From Opitutus sp. GAS368 (lineage in GTDB: Bacteria; Verrucomicrobiota; Verrucomicrobiia; Opitutales; Opitutaceae), in NCBI GenBank assembly GCA_945903465.1, contig CAMDOF010000048.1:1-45455 (forward strand): a stretch of DNA of 45,455 nt. The letters run 5' to 3'. Positions 35,007 to 44,264 of this stretch are shown one piece after another (positions within the stretch are counted from its first letter, which is position 1; every line of letters starts with the position of its first letter). The position numbers and the translations under genes are program-made. The notes under the pieces are model-generated. The model saw nothing but the letters and a program-made list of their open reading frames with translations. It searched no databases and was not told where the DNA came from.

Positions 35007-36371
35007 TTAACTGCTGACCTGCTTCGCTTGGAGGACCAGTGATGAACGCATGAGCACCGCTGCCGCCGGCTCCGGAAACCCCAATTTCACCGCCCGCGCC
35101 CGGAGCGTCAAGTAAGCCAGCGCGTCCGCTTCACTCTTCGCCGCCCGTTCGCCGGCGGCGCGGAGATCACTGTCCACCGATGCCAACTGGGTCAGCGGCA
35201 AAATCGCCTTCTCCGCCAAAAAAAGCCCGAGCGAAGCGCCGAGCGTCTCCAGCCACATCCGCGGCTGCGCCGGCAGCGTGTAGGCGTACGCCGCACTCGC
35301 CGGCGACCACTCCATATAACTGCGCACATCAGCGAGAATCCGGCCCAACGCCGCGTCAACCGTCGCCGGCGTCCAGCGCACGTTGAATGTTTTCCGCTCC
35401 CGGAAGGTCTTCACCTCCCAAATCCGCAAAAATAACTCATAATCGCCGCTGCGCAGCCGCAATGCGCCCGTGACGATATAATCGAAGCCGCCTTCCGTTG
35501 TTTCCACCAATTGCCGCATGTTTTCGATCGTCCACTCCCCGCCAAAAGCTACAAAATGATTTTCAGCCGCACCGCCCGGCGGGGTCTGAATGCCAATCGC
35601 CGCCACCGGCGCGTAGGCCGCCGTAAAATAAAATGCCTCCGCCAACCACAACGGCATCGCCCGCGAGAGGCGACCCAGTTCATCCTCCGGCGCTCCCGGA
35701 GCCGAATGCCCGTGGCCGGGCAAGGCCAATTGCGCAAAGGCAATCCGCCGCAACCGCGTCTCCTTCGGAGGTAAAATTTGCGCAGCCATCGCCTCCAGTC
35801 CGTAAAACCAGATCGGCTTGCTAATCGAAATCAGCGCAATCTTCGAACCTTCCGCCGAGGCGCCGCCACCCGCCGCGGCCTGCTCAGGTTGATCAGGCGC
35901 CATCAACAACTCCCCGATCGCGTTAGAAAAACCGTGCAGCCGGTCCGCCAATTCAGGCCGGTTTAATCCAAATAAAATATCAAGCACATGCTGCGCGGCG
36001 TCCGTGTTCCGCAACGCAAGATAGGCCTGCAATAAATTTAAACCCGTGGCGGGGCCATGACGATCGGCGTCGTAGCGCGGCGCGATCAGTTCAACGATTT
36101 CAGCCACATACCCATGCGAACCGAGGTCCCCCGAGATCGCCACCAAGACATCCGCACGATCGCCCGCCCCAATCAAAACCTCCTCGTAGATCGCCATCGC
36201 TCCCACCAAGTCGCCCGCCGAAAGCTTCTCTCGAGCGGCAACCAACTTGGGCTTGGTCACCACGCCACCCCCGCCAGACGCCACCTCCGCTTGCACCGGT
36301 TCATGCACACCATTCGGAGGTCTCGTCCCACCTGACGGTTTCTGTCCTGAAAATCGGTCAAAAAATCCCAT
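35007..36371 (-). CDS. Hypothetical TPR-like protein (454 aa)
   Basis: I do not recognise the family. The N-terminus is GFFDRFSGQ plus a Gly/Pro-rich linker. About 40-150 looks like helical repeats (KLVAAREKLSAGDLVGAMAIYEEVL is TPR-like). The middle (about 180-330) is mixed alpha/beta, with SKIALISISKPIWFYGLEAMA, a GGFDYIVTGALRLRSGDYELFLRIWEV segment and a helical C-terminus. There is no signal peptide. The pattern around 250-330 resembles proteins that compute or sense an aggregate signal, but I will not assign a function. I chose the ATG at 36371, three bases inside an in-frame GTG. It is divergent from the EF-hand membrane protein. Confidence 0.7.
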   Translation of the reverse strand: MGFFDRFSGQKPSGGTRPPNGVHEPVQAEVASGGGGVVTKPKLVAAREKLSAGDLVGAMAIYEEVLIGAGDRADVLVAISGDLGSHGYVAEIVELIAPRYDADRHGPATGLNLLQAYLALRNTDAAQHVLDILFGLNRPELADRLHGFSNAIGELLMAPDQPEQAAAGGGASAEGSKIALISISKPIWFYGLEAMAAQILPPKETRLRRIAFAQLALPGHGHSAPGAPEDELGRLSRAMPLWLAEAFYFTAAYAPVAAIGIQTPPGGAAENHFVAFGGEWTIENMRQLVETTEGGFDYIVTGALRLRSGDYELFLRIWEVKTFRERKTFNVRWTPATVDAALGRILADVRSYMEWSPASAAYAYTLPAQPRMWLETLGASLGLFLAEKAILPLTQLASVDSDLRAAGERAAKSEADALAYLTLRARAVKLGFPEPAAAVLMRSSLVLQAKQVSS

Positions 36372-36482
36372 CACACTAGCAAAACAACGCCGCTGCCCTT
36401 TGCGATCTTGTTTTAAGGCCCACTCGGCCGAAAGCTGGCGTCAAATTCTTGCCTTCCTTTATCATTTTTACTGGTCTGCACT
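36372..36482. promoter_or_regulatory. Divergent promoter region
   Basis: 111 bp between two divergent genes, markedly more AT-rich (cctttatcatttttact) than its flanks. Both promoters must lie here, and the compactness suggests shared control. Exact boxes are not assignable. Confidence 0.35.
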
Positions 36483-38693
36483 ATGCTCAATTCCGCCGGC
36501 CTTCACCCTTGGAAATTCTTCCGCACCGGAGGACTTGATCAAGTCGCTTTAACGACGGGAGCCGATTTGCAAGCCCTCCCGCAACTCGACCAAAAGCTCT
36601 GGGTCGCGTTGAGTTGCCCCGTCCGGGGCCTCGAACTCGACGAAAAGACCCTCGCTCTAATCGATAGCGACAGTGATGGCCGCATCCGCGTGCCGGAGCT
36701 CCTCGCCGCCGTCTCCTGGGCCTCGAGTCGCCTCCTCGATCCGGTCGTGTTACTTGATGGCCACGACGGCCTGCCACTCGCAGCCATCAATACGAACACG
36801 CCCGATGGTGCGATCCTCGCCGCCTCCGCCCGCCAAATTCTGGCGAGCCTCGGTCAGAAAAACGCGACCAAGCTGACGGTCGCCGACACGACGAATACTG
36901 CGAAAATTTTCTCGGCCAGCCCTCTTAATGGGGATGGCGTCATTCCACCCGAAGCCGCCAGCGAACCCTCCACGCAGGTCCTCATTCGAGATATCATCGC
37001 GTGCGTTGGAGGTACGATCGACCGCACGGGCGCAATCGGTATCACCGCGGAAAAAGTTGACGTTTTTTTTCAGGAGCTCACCGCACACGCTGAGTGGTTA
37101 AAAAAGGGTGCCGCCCCCGGCATCGCGGGTTTCGGCCCTGCCACCGCCGCGGCCTTCACGGCGGTCCAAGCAGTCCGCCTCAAAGTGGAGGACTACTTCA
37201 CCCGCACCCGCCTCGCCGCCTTCGATTCCAGAGCACTCGCGGCGCTCAACCGCAACGAAACCGACTACTTCGCGCTGGCCGCCAAAGACCTCAGCCACTC
37301 CGCCGCGGAACTCAGTGGCTTTCCGCTGGCTCGCGTTGAGGTCGGCCGCCCCCTTCCCCTCCTCGATCACGTCAACCCCGCCTGGGCCCACGCCCTCGCC
37401 GACCTGCACGCCCTGACCGTCACTCCCCTTTTCGGCGCCGCACACACCACGCTGACCCCCGTTGAATGGGCTACCCTCAACACCCAACTCACGCCTTACA
37501 AAACCTGGCTCGAGACCAAGGCGGGGCCATCGGTCGAAAAACTCGGCATCCCGCGCATCCAAGAAATTCTCAGCGGCTCCGGTCGCGCTACGCTCACCGC
37601 TCTCATCGCTCACGACAAGGCCCTCGAGCCCGAGTTCAGGGCCATCGCTGATGTCGAACGTCTCGTCCGCTATCACCGCGACCTCCGCGCGCTCCTGCAC
37701 AATTTCGTCAACTTCGCCGACTTTTATTCCAGCCAACGCTCCGCTGTATTTCAAGCGGGTACTCTCTTTTTAGACAGCCGCTCCACCGAGCTGTGCCTCC
37801 GCGTCGATGGTCCAAACCCACTCGCCGCCATGAGCAAAGCCTACATAACCTACTGCACGTGCACCCGGGCCGGGAGCCCGCCCATGACGATCGCCGCTTG
37901 CTTCACCCAGGGTGACAGCGATTATCTTTTTATCGGCCGCCATGGGGTCTTCTACGACCGCGCCGGCCGGGATTGGGATACCGTCATCACCAGCATAGTA
38001 GATAATCCCATCGGTATCCGTCAGGCATTTTGGTCGCCTTACAAAAAATTCATTCGCTTCGTCGAGGAGCAGGTCGCCAAACGAGCCGCCGCCGCTGATG
38101 CCGAAGCCAACGGCAAAATCGCCGCCGCCGCCGAGAAATCCGCCTACCTTGAAAAATCTAAAGCGGAGCCACCAAAGAAAATCGACGTCGGGGCCGTCGC
38201 GGCCATTGGCGTCGCCATCACCGGTGCCGTCAGCGCTCTGACCTTGATCCTTGGCTACATTTTCAGCCTCGCGCTTTGGCAGTACCCGCTCGTCCTCGGA
38301 GGGCTCGTTCTCACCGTCTCGGGCCCGGCGATGATTATCGCTTGGCTAAAACTTCGCCAACGAACAATTGGGCCCATCCTCGAGGGCAACGGCTGGGCCG
38401 TCAACGGTCGGGTGAAAATCAACCTCCCCTTTGGCACCGCACTGACCGATGTCGCCGTTCTGCCCGACGGCGCCCAGCGCTCGCTAAAGGATCCCTACGA
38501 GGACAAGGCGGCCGCCCAACAAGGGCGACGCGTCACCGCGCTCATAATCATCGTCGCGCTCGCCACTGTCGCCGGCGTCATCCGCTGGAAACGCCTCGAG
38601 TCCGGCCGCTACTTCTGGGCACCCACCCCGCCCATCGCCGCGCCCGCCGTCGCCGCGCCCGTCCAAGCTCCCGAACCCGCGGCAAAAAAGTAA
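36483..38693 (+). CDS. Large EF-hand-containing membrane protein (736 aa), function unknown
   Basis: One canonical EF-hand loop DSDSDGRIRVPE (61-72) sits near the N-terminus, and a degenerate second one (LNGDGVIPPEA, about 148) follows. The middle 400 residues are soluble, with helices and no domain I recognise, including an HNFVNFADFYS/SAVFQAGTLFLDSRSTELCLRVDG stretch. Near the C-terminus there are two hydrophobic helices (about 575-625), then a third (VTALIIIVALATVAGVI, about 690-706), and a Pro/Ala tail ending AAKK. No signal peptide is seen, so the large N-terminal part is probably cytoplasmic, with Ca2+ or structural binding. Divergence from the 454-aa gene suggests a joint role. Confidence 0.75.
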   Translation: MLNSAGLHPWKFFRTGGLDQVALTTGADLQALPQLDQKLWVALSCPVRGLELDEKTLALIDSDSDGRIRVPELLAAVSWASSRLLDPVVLLDGHDGLPLAAINTNTPDGAILAASARQILASLGQKNATKLTVADTTNTAKIFSASPLNGDGVIPPEAASEPSTQVLIRDIIACVGGTIDRTGAIGITAEKVDVFFQELTAHAEWLKKGAAPGIAGFGPATAAAFTAVQAVRLKVEDYFTRTRLAAFDSRALAALNRNETDYFALAAKDLSHSAAELSGFPLARVEVGRPLPLLDHVNPAWAHALADLHALTVTPLFGAAHTTLTPVEWATLNTQLTPYKTWLETKAGPSVEKLGIPRIQEILSGSGRATLTALIAHDKALEPEFRAIADVERLVRYHRDLRALLHNFVNFADFYSSQRSAVFQAGTLFLDSRSTELCLRVDGPNPLAAMSKAYITYCTCTRAGSPPMTIAACFTQGDSDYLFIGRHGVFYDRAGRDWDTVITSIVDNPIGIRQAFWSPYKKFIRFVEEQVAKRAAAADAEANGKIAAAAEKSAYLEKSKAEPPKKIDVGAVAAIGVAITGAVSALTLILGYIFSLALWQYPLVLGGLVLTVSGPAMIIAWLKLRQRTIGPILEGNGWAVNGRVKINLPFGTALTDVAVLPDGAQRSLKDPYEDKAAAQQGRRVTALIIIVALATVAGVIRWKRLESGRYFWAPTPPIAAPAVAAPVQAPEPAAKK

Positions 38694-39092
38694 TCGCCGC
38701 ACCGTTGCCGAACATGTGCCCATCGGCGCTAACGTCCAAGGGGCCTCGGTCATCCAGCGCTCAATGGCATCCCTCGGCCCCGCCGTGGTTCCGTCCTGAC
38801 CCAAGCGCCCGCGGTCCAGCCGTTGCGCGGCGCAACTCTCCGCTCCGCCAGTATCCACTGCTCGGCGTTGTCCCTTCACCTCTCCATTTCCCCCCAAGAA
38901 GACGAAGCGTACGCCTGACGGCCGAGTCTTATTTTAAAAATCGAGCCACCCCACGGCAAAATCACCCAATTCAGGATCACCCAAGTCAGCCAAGTCGAAT
39001 CTAGCGATCGAGCTCTCTGACAAAATTATAAATCCCAGTTGCGTCGGGCGAATAAAGCACCTTGTTCGCGATATTCATTTTTTGACGATTAT
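38694..39092. other. Gene-free stretch upstream of the heme-type receptor
   Basis: 399 bp. The left 240 bp is GC-rich with no gene. The right 150 bp is AT-rich and holds short direct repeats (atcacccaa at about 38961 and 38976; ccaagtc at about 38981 and 38990). The patch gatattcattttttgacgat just before the receptor start loosely resembles a Fur-type site but does not match the consensus well. Confidence 0.4.
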
Positions 39093-41393
39093 ATGATCCC
39101 GACCTTCCGCCTGCCCTTCCTCACCAGCCTCATCGCCCTGACTTTAACGACCGAGGCGGGCTTCGCGCAGGTTGGGCCCAGCCCAACCCTCCAACTCGAC
39201 GAGATCACGGTTTCCGCCACTCGCATCGCCCAACCCGTCAGCGATGTCCCGGCCAGCGTCTCCGTCATCCGCCTCAACGATTTACTCGAGCCCGTGAGCT
39301 CACTCCGCGACCTCGGACGAAGCGAACCGGGCGTATCTACCCCCGCCGCCTTCGGAGCCACCGGTAATGCCCCGCGGAACTTCCCCTCGGCTCGTTCTTT
39401 TAATATCCGCGGCATCGACGGAAATCGTGTTCTCATTCAAGTCGACGGCGTGCGCCAGCCTGAACAATTCACATTTGGCAACGCCCAGCTGATCGGCCGA
39501 GATTACTTCGAACCCTCTCTCTACCGCACAGCCGAAATCCTCAAGGGATCCGCCTCCGCCCTTTACGGCTCCGATGCCGTCGGTGGCGTGCTTTCTTTCA
39601 TCAGTCCCGCACCGCTTTCTTTGCTGGCATCCGCGAAACGCGACGTTCTCGCCGGCTTATCCGCCTCCTACGCTTCGGCCAACCGGGAATGGACCCAGAC
39701 GGGCAGCGCCGCCGCTCGCTCTGGCAACTTCGCCGCCGTCGTCACCGCTACCCACCGCCAAGGCCATGAAAATACCCCCAACGGCCCGACCCCCGCGGAC
39801 CCTTCCGCGTTCAAAATCGACGCCGCCCTTTTTCGAGCCGACTACGTTCCAAGCGCGAGCCACACTTACTTTCTGACCACCGAAACGTTTACCAAGACCA
39901 CCGAGGCATCATTTCCAAGCCTGACCACCACGACGTTCGCCAGTCAAACCGGTCGCCAGCGCATCACCCGCGACCGCGCCACCCTCGGTCACGACTTCCT
40001 CAGCGCGTCCGGATATTTCCGCAACGTGCAAGCGCGGCTATCGTGGCAAGATGCTCAGGTCCGCGAGACCTACGTCACTCGGCAATCAATTCCCGCCGGA
40101 CCACCACCACCGGCACCTCAAATCTACGTTCCGCGCCTCCGCCTGCGCGACTCCACCTTCCAAAACCGTGGGCTGGCCGCTTCCCTGCAAGTGGAGAGTG
40201 CCGCGATTGTCGACGCGAGCACCCACCGCATCCTGTGGGGTCTCGACGGCTCGCAAACCCGCCAGACGCGTAACGAGGACTTCTCCCAATTCGATGGCAC
40301 GACCGGAACCTTTCTTAACAAAGTCTTCGTTGGCGAAAACTTCCCACTCAAACGCATCCCCGATGGCGAAGTCTCCCGCTACGCCTTCTTCGCCCAAGAC
40401 GAATTTGCTCTCGATGCAGGGCGCCACTACATCGCCACGTGGGGGCTCCGCGCCGACCACTACCGCCTCGCCGTCACCGATGATGCGTCCTACCAAAATC
40501 TCGCCAAGGGCACCGCCCCGGTCGGCTTCGCGCAATGGGCGCTCGCCCCCAAACTCGGTCTGCTCTGGAGAGTGAGCTCGCAGGAAACCTTCTTCGCCCG
40601 TTATCACCGCGGCTTTCGCAATCCCACCAACGAGGATCTCAACGGTTCGATCGTGAACCTCACCACTCCACCCGTATTTTATCGCACCAAGCCCAACCCC
40701 GCTCTCCGCGCGGAGACCAGCGATAGCTTTGACTTGGGCATGCGCGCCCGCCGCCCCAGCGCCAGCTATGTCGTCAGCGTCTTCTCCAACGCCTACACCG
40801 ACTTCATCGACACATTCACGCCTACCCGCGATCCTCAACTGCCCAGCTCCGCCACCGATCCTGTCGTTTATCAGTCAAAAAATGTCAGCCGCGCTCGCAT
40901 TTATGGGGCTGAAGCCACTTTGGATCTTCCCCTCGGCTACTATGCTCCCGCGCTCGCCGGTACCCATTGGTCCAACGCCTTCGCTTGGGCCCGCGGCGAC
41001 AACCTCGAAGCCCGCCGGCCGCTCAATTCCATCGAGCCCCCCAAGTGGATCAGTTCGCTCAGCTACACCGATCAGGAAAAATGGGGCCTCCGGCTCACCA
41101 GCACCACGCACGCTCGGCAAAACCGCGCGGACGTTAGTACCATCCTCGCGCTTTGGGATGGGCGCCCCCCGACCCCCAGACAATTCGTGCCGTCCGGAGT
41201 CAGCTTATTTGACCTCACCGGTTATTTTAACTTCACCAAAAACCTTCGGGCGAGCGCGGGAATTTATAACCTCACGGATCGGCGCTACTGGCACTGGCAA
41301 GATGTCCGCGAGCTGGATGCCGGCCGCGCCGATTTGACGCGTTTCACCCAACCCGGCCTGAACACCCGAGTCACCCTCACCATCAGTTTCTGA
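39093..41393 (+). CDS. TonB-dependent receptor, heme/hemoglobin-type
   Basis: 766 aa with a signal peptide (about 1-26, ending EAGFAQ). TonB box LDEITVSATR is followed by QPVSDVPASVSVI. The plug has FNIRGIDGNRVLIQVDGVRQPEQF and YRTAEILKGSASALYGSDAVGGVLSF, patterns of the heme/hemoglobin receptor family. The barrel ends RVTLTISF with terminal Phe. It probably imports heme or a related iron complex across the outer membrane. No heme-transport ABC genes, hemophore or TonB/ExbBD accompany it. I chose the ATG at 39093 because it begins the signal peptide; the frame is open to 39039. Confidence 0.93.
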   Translation: MIPTFRLPFLTSLIALTLTTEAGFAQVGPSPTLQLDEITVSATRIAQPVSDVPASVSVIRLNDLLEPVSSLRDLGRSEPGVSTPAAFGATGNAPRNFPSARSFNIRGIDGNRVLIQVDGVRQPEQFTFGNAQLIGRDYFEPSLYRTAEILKGSASALYGSDAVGGVLSFISPAPLSLLASAKRDVLAGLSASYASANREWTQTGSAAARSGNFAAVVTATHRQGHENTPNGPTPADPSAFKIDAALFRADYVPSASHTYFLTTETFTKTTEASFPSLTTTTFASQTGRQRITRDRATLGHDFLSASGYFRNVQARLSWQDAQVRETYVTRQSIPAGPPPPAPQIYVPRLRLRDSTFQNRGLAASLQVESAAIVDASTHRILWGLDGSQTRQTRNEDFSQFDGTTGTFLNKVFVGENFPLKRIPDGEVSRYAFFAQDEFALDAGRHYIATWGLRADHYRLAVTDDASYQNLAKGTAPVGFAQWALAPKLGLLWRVSSQETFFARYHRGFRNPTNEDLNGSIVNLTTPPVFYRTKPNPALRAETSDSFDLGMRARRPSASYVVSVFSNAYTDFIDTFTPTRDPQLPSSATDPVVYQSKNVSRARIYGAEATLDLPLGYYAPALAGTHWSNAFAWARGDNLEARRPLNSIEPPKWISSLSYTDQEKWGLRLTSTTHARQNRADVSTILALWDGRPPTPRQFVPSGVSLFDLTGYFNFTKNLRASAGIYNLTDRRYWHWQDVRELDAGRADLTRFTQPGLNTRVTLTISF

Positions 41394-41589
41394 TTCCCCA
41401 AGTAACCCGCCAGCCAGCCCTTCAAGCCGTTCACGCGCACCTGCGCCCACCCGGGAAACTTCGCCCAAACGGTCGACCCTCATTGAGCGCAGCCCCACCC
41501 TCCCACCCTCTTGTGACCAACCGACGGGCCTGAGCACGTTCCTCAACCGACCGCCTTAGGGGTTTTGAACCAACCAACCACCACCTCCG

Positions 41590-41835
41590 ATGTCTCTCCC
41601 CAAAAATCAAGCGTGGTTCCCGTCCAAAAAATATGGATACGGCTGGGGCCTGCCCCAGCGCTGGCCAGGCTGGCTGGTTTTGATCGCCTACCTGGCCGGG
41701 CTCGGGGTCGCTCCTTTTTTACTTCAAGGGGCGCACGCCGCCTTCTTGGTTTACACGCTAACGTCATCCGCGGTGCTTGTCCTCGTCTGCTTCTGGAAAG
41801 GCGAACCCGCCCGCTGGCGCTGGGGCGGCGAATAG
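41590..41835 (+). CDS. Small two-helix inner membrane protein, hypothetical
   Basis: 81 aa. The N-terminus WFPSKKYGYGWGLPQRWPGW is followed by two hydrophobic helices (about 28-45 and 49-68) and a basic, Trp-rich tail. The 'KxYGxGWGLPxxWxGW' opening followed by two helices recalls a small conserved membrane family found in several phyla, with no known function. No operon partner is evident; the isochorismatase-SGNH gene is 365 bp downstream. Confidence 0.75.
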   Translation: MSLPKNQAWFPSKKYGYGWGLPQRWPGWLVLIAYLAGLGVAPFLLQGAHAAFLVYTLTSSAVLVLVCFWKGEPARWRWGGE

Positions 41836-42200
41836 AATCCGCAGACGTCGGGCGGGCGCCGGGCTTTGCGATGAGCTCGCCGGGCCCACCGCACTCCACA
41901 ATCAGCAGAGACCTCGCAACCGTCCGGCCCTTTAACCCGTCCGCGCACGCAAAAATCTAAAACCGCTTGCCGGGCCGACCGGCACTCATGAGGAGCTGCG
42001 GCGACCACCGCCGGCAGCCCTTGGGGCGGAATCATCCTTTCAAGACCTCGACTGCATTGCCCGGAACGTCACCTGGACGGACGAGCTCCCCGCGTACTCA
42101 AAATCATCAGGCGCGGAGCCAACGGCAAAACAACCTGTCAGCTGGCCAATAAAAATGCTACGACCACCCAGCAGTTAATTACCCCGCTTAAATTCGCTCT
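41836..42200. other. Gene-free stretch before the isochorismatase-SGNH fusion
   Basis: 365 bp with no supported gene. The right 90 bp is AT-richer (aataaaaatgc, gttaattacc) and is the likely promoter region of the fusion gene. Confidence 0.45.
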
Positions 42201-43856
42201 ATGAAAACACTCCGCGTCATTTGGCTCTTCGGTGGTCTTTGGTTCACGGGCGTCGGTTTCGCCGAGACCCCGCTCAAGCTAAAGTTACAGACCCGCACCG
42301 CCACGAACAAACCCGTCGCGGTCGCCGAGCAATGGCTGCCGTCGCGCACGGCGATCATCGTCTGCGATATGTGGGATCTTCATCACTGCAAGAACGCGGT
42401 GGTGCGCGAGGGCGAGATGGCGCCCCGCATGAACGAACTGCTCGAGACGGTCCGCCGCGCTGGTGTACTCATCATCCATGCGCCGAGCGGTTGCCTTAAA
42501 CCCTACGAAGGCACCCCAGCGCGGAAGCGCGCCCAGTCCGCACCAGCCGCCGCGCGGGTGCCGGCCGATATCGGAACGTGGTGCCAACAGATCCCCGCGG
42601 AAGAGCCGGCCATCTATCCGCTCGACCAGAATGACTCCGAGGACGACGATCCCGCCGAGCACGCGCAGTGGGCGGGTGATCTCGTCGCCAAGGGCCTGAA
42701 CCCGCGCGCTCCCTGGACGAAGCAGCTTGACGTGTTGCGCATTGACCAGGAGCGCGACGCCATTAGCGACTCCGGCGAGGAGATCTGGAACCTCCTCGAC
42801 GCCCGCCGCATTGATAACGTCATTCTCATGGGCGTGCACGTGAACATGTGCGTCACGGGCCGTCCATTCGGGCTCCGCCAACTCGTGAAGAACGGCAAGC
42901 ACGTCGTGCTCATGCGCGACCTCACCGACTCGATGTACAACCCCGCGCGCTGGCCCTTTGTGAGCCACGAGCGTGGCACCGATCTCTTCATCCAGCACGT
43001 CGAGAAGCGTATCTGCCCAACCGTCACATCTGATCAGATTCTCGGCGGGCAGCCATTCAAATTCAGCGCGGCCACGGCCGGGAAAAAACGCACCCAGATC
43101 TTGCTGCTTGGAGACAGCAGCACCGAGGCGAGTTTCCCCAAAAAATTCGCACCCGATGAACCCCAGCTTGAAGACACCCTGCGCGGGCTGCTCGCCAGCG
43201 CCGGCGGACTCCCGCCGTGCGATGTGTGGAATGAGGGCGTCAGTGGCGAGTTCGTCCGCGGGCTCCTCGACACACGCTACGACCGTGCGGTGAAGACGAA
43301 GCCTCCGGCCGATTATATTTTCATCCGCTATGGGCTGAACGACGTTCGCAAACGCGAGGACTTTGAGCAGAATTTCGCGAAGGACCTCCGCGAACTCATC
43401 ACGCGGTTGCGCCAAGATCACCCCGGCGCGATCATCATTCCCACCACCGTGATCCCGTTTGCCGAGGATCTCACCGCCGATGCACCCGCGGCGAAGCGCA
43501 TCAACGACCTCGTGCGCCGCGTCGCCGAGGAGGAAATGCTTCCGCTCTTCGACCTCTACCCGCATTACGCCACCGAGCAGGCCAAGGGCATGAACATGCT
43601 CAACTACCGCCGCTACGCGCTCTCGAAAGTGCCCGAAAACCTCCGCGCGCTCGCCACTCCATACCTCTCTGATCCGCGCGGCAAGGACCCCACGATCGTC
43701 GTAATGGACAACCGCCTCGACGCGATCTTCGGTCATCTGCCTGGCTGGTTCAGTGACCGGCATCCGAACCTCGCGGGCTACACCGTGATTGCAACCGCGA
43801 CGGCGAAATTCCTTCAACCGATGCTGCGCGAGAAATCGGGTCTGGCCACGAACTGA
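42201..43856 (+). CDS. Secreted isochorismatase-like / SGNH-hydrolase fusion
   Basis: 551 aa. A signal peptide (about 1-21) is followed by an isochorismatase-like cysteine-hydrolase domain (about 45-280) with Asp56 (VCDMWD) and Cys217 in GVHVNMCVTGRPFG as the nucleophile region; the middle Lys is not certain. Then comes an SGNH/GDSL hydrolase domain (about 295-545): block I GDSSTEA (Ser306), block II Gly in GVSGEF, block III Asn in YGLNDVR, and block V DRHPN supplying Asp and His. The two catalytic types, amide-type hydrolysis and ester hydrolysis, are on one exported chain. The gene is richer in GAG/AAG codons than many neighbours, and its antisense frame is open for 510 codons, a GC effect. 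Confidence 0.88.
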   Translation: MKTLRVIWLFGGLWFTGVGFAETPLKLKLQTRTATNKPVAVAEQWLPSRTAIIVCDMWDLHHCKNAVVREGEMAPRMNELLETVRRAGVLIIHAPSGCLKPYEGTPARKRAQSAPAAARVPADIGTWCQQIPAEEPAIYPLDQNDSEDDDPAEHAQWAGDLVAKGLNPRAPWTKQLDVLRIDQERDAISDSGEEIWNLLDARRIDNVILMGVHVNMCVTGRPFGLRQLVKNGKHVVLMRDLTDSMYNPARWPFVSHERGTDLFIQHVEKRICPTVTSDQILGGQPFKFSAATAGKKRTQILLLGDSSTEASFPKKFAPDEPQLEDTLRGLLASAGGLPPCDVWNEGVSGEFVRGLLDTRYDRAVKTKPPADYIFIRYGLNDVRKREDFEQNFAKDLRELITRLRQDHPGAIIIPTTVIPFAEDLTADAPAAKRINDLVRRVAEEEMLPLFDLYPHYATEQAKGMNMLNYRRYALSKVPENLRALATPYLSDPRGKDPTIVVMDNRLDAIFGHLPGWFSDRHPNLAGYTVIATATAKFLQPMLREKSGLATN

Positions 43857-44264
43857 GCTGCGCCCACTTCCAACACTTCACCCCGCTTTCTACCCATTGA
43901 AGCCCTAAGGCTCGCCGCAGCCGAAGGCCCTGGCCCGGATATTTCACACCCAACTTGACCCAATGCATTTCACAGAGAGCACGGAGCCCAGCCCACAGAA
44001 GTCACCGAGCGGACAAGGTGTTTGGCTCCGTGACCTCGGTTCGGACCTCGGTGCGCTCTGGGAAAAAAGATTTTCTTCAGAAAAGTGTGATTGATGCGGG
44101 CTGGTTACCTGCGCACGAGCCGGCCGGCCCCGTCATTTTTAACTTAACCGCGGAGGCTTCATCTGCGTCCAGATAGTTGAGCCATTCGCTTCGCCCCCTC
44201 CCCCACCTCTGCCTCTGCCACCCCACCCCCTTTCCCCAGCGCCCTGAATCGATCCGATCCTCTT
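43857..44264. other. Gene-free stretch before isomerase C
   Basis: 408 bp. It holds the 43971-44064 repeat, the near-palindrome ttttcttcagaaaa just after it, and a pyrimidine-rich leader immediately before isomerase C. No gene is supported. Confidence 0.5.
43971..44064. repeat. Intergenic 'cacagag...cacggag' inverted repeat
   Basis: The 9-mer cacggagcc (about 43980-43988) is mirrored by ggctccgtg (about 44024-44032). Outside these arms, cacagagagc and gcgctctg, and accgag and ctcggt, also pair. The wording resembles dispersed intergenic repeats of the 'cacagaggacacagag' style; that is recalled, not searched. Confidence 0.5.

Noticed and set aside
42285..43817. 510-codon open frame antisense to the isochorismatase-SGNH gene
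   Set aside because: It lies wholly opposite a gene with two clear enzyme domains and a signal peptide. Its translation is a His/Val/Arg-rich GC artefact with no domain.
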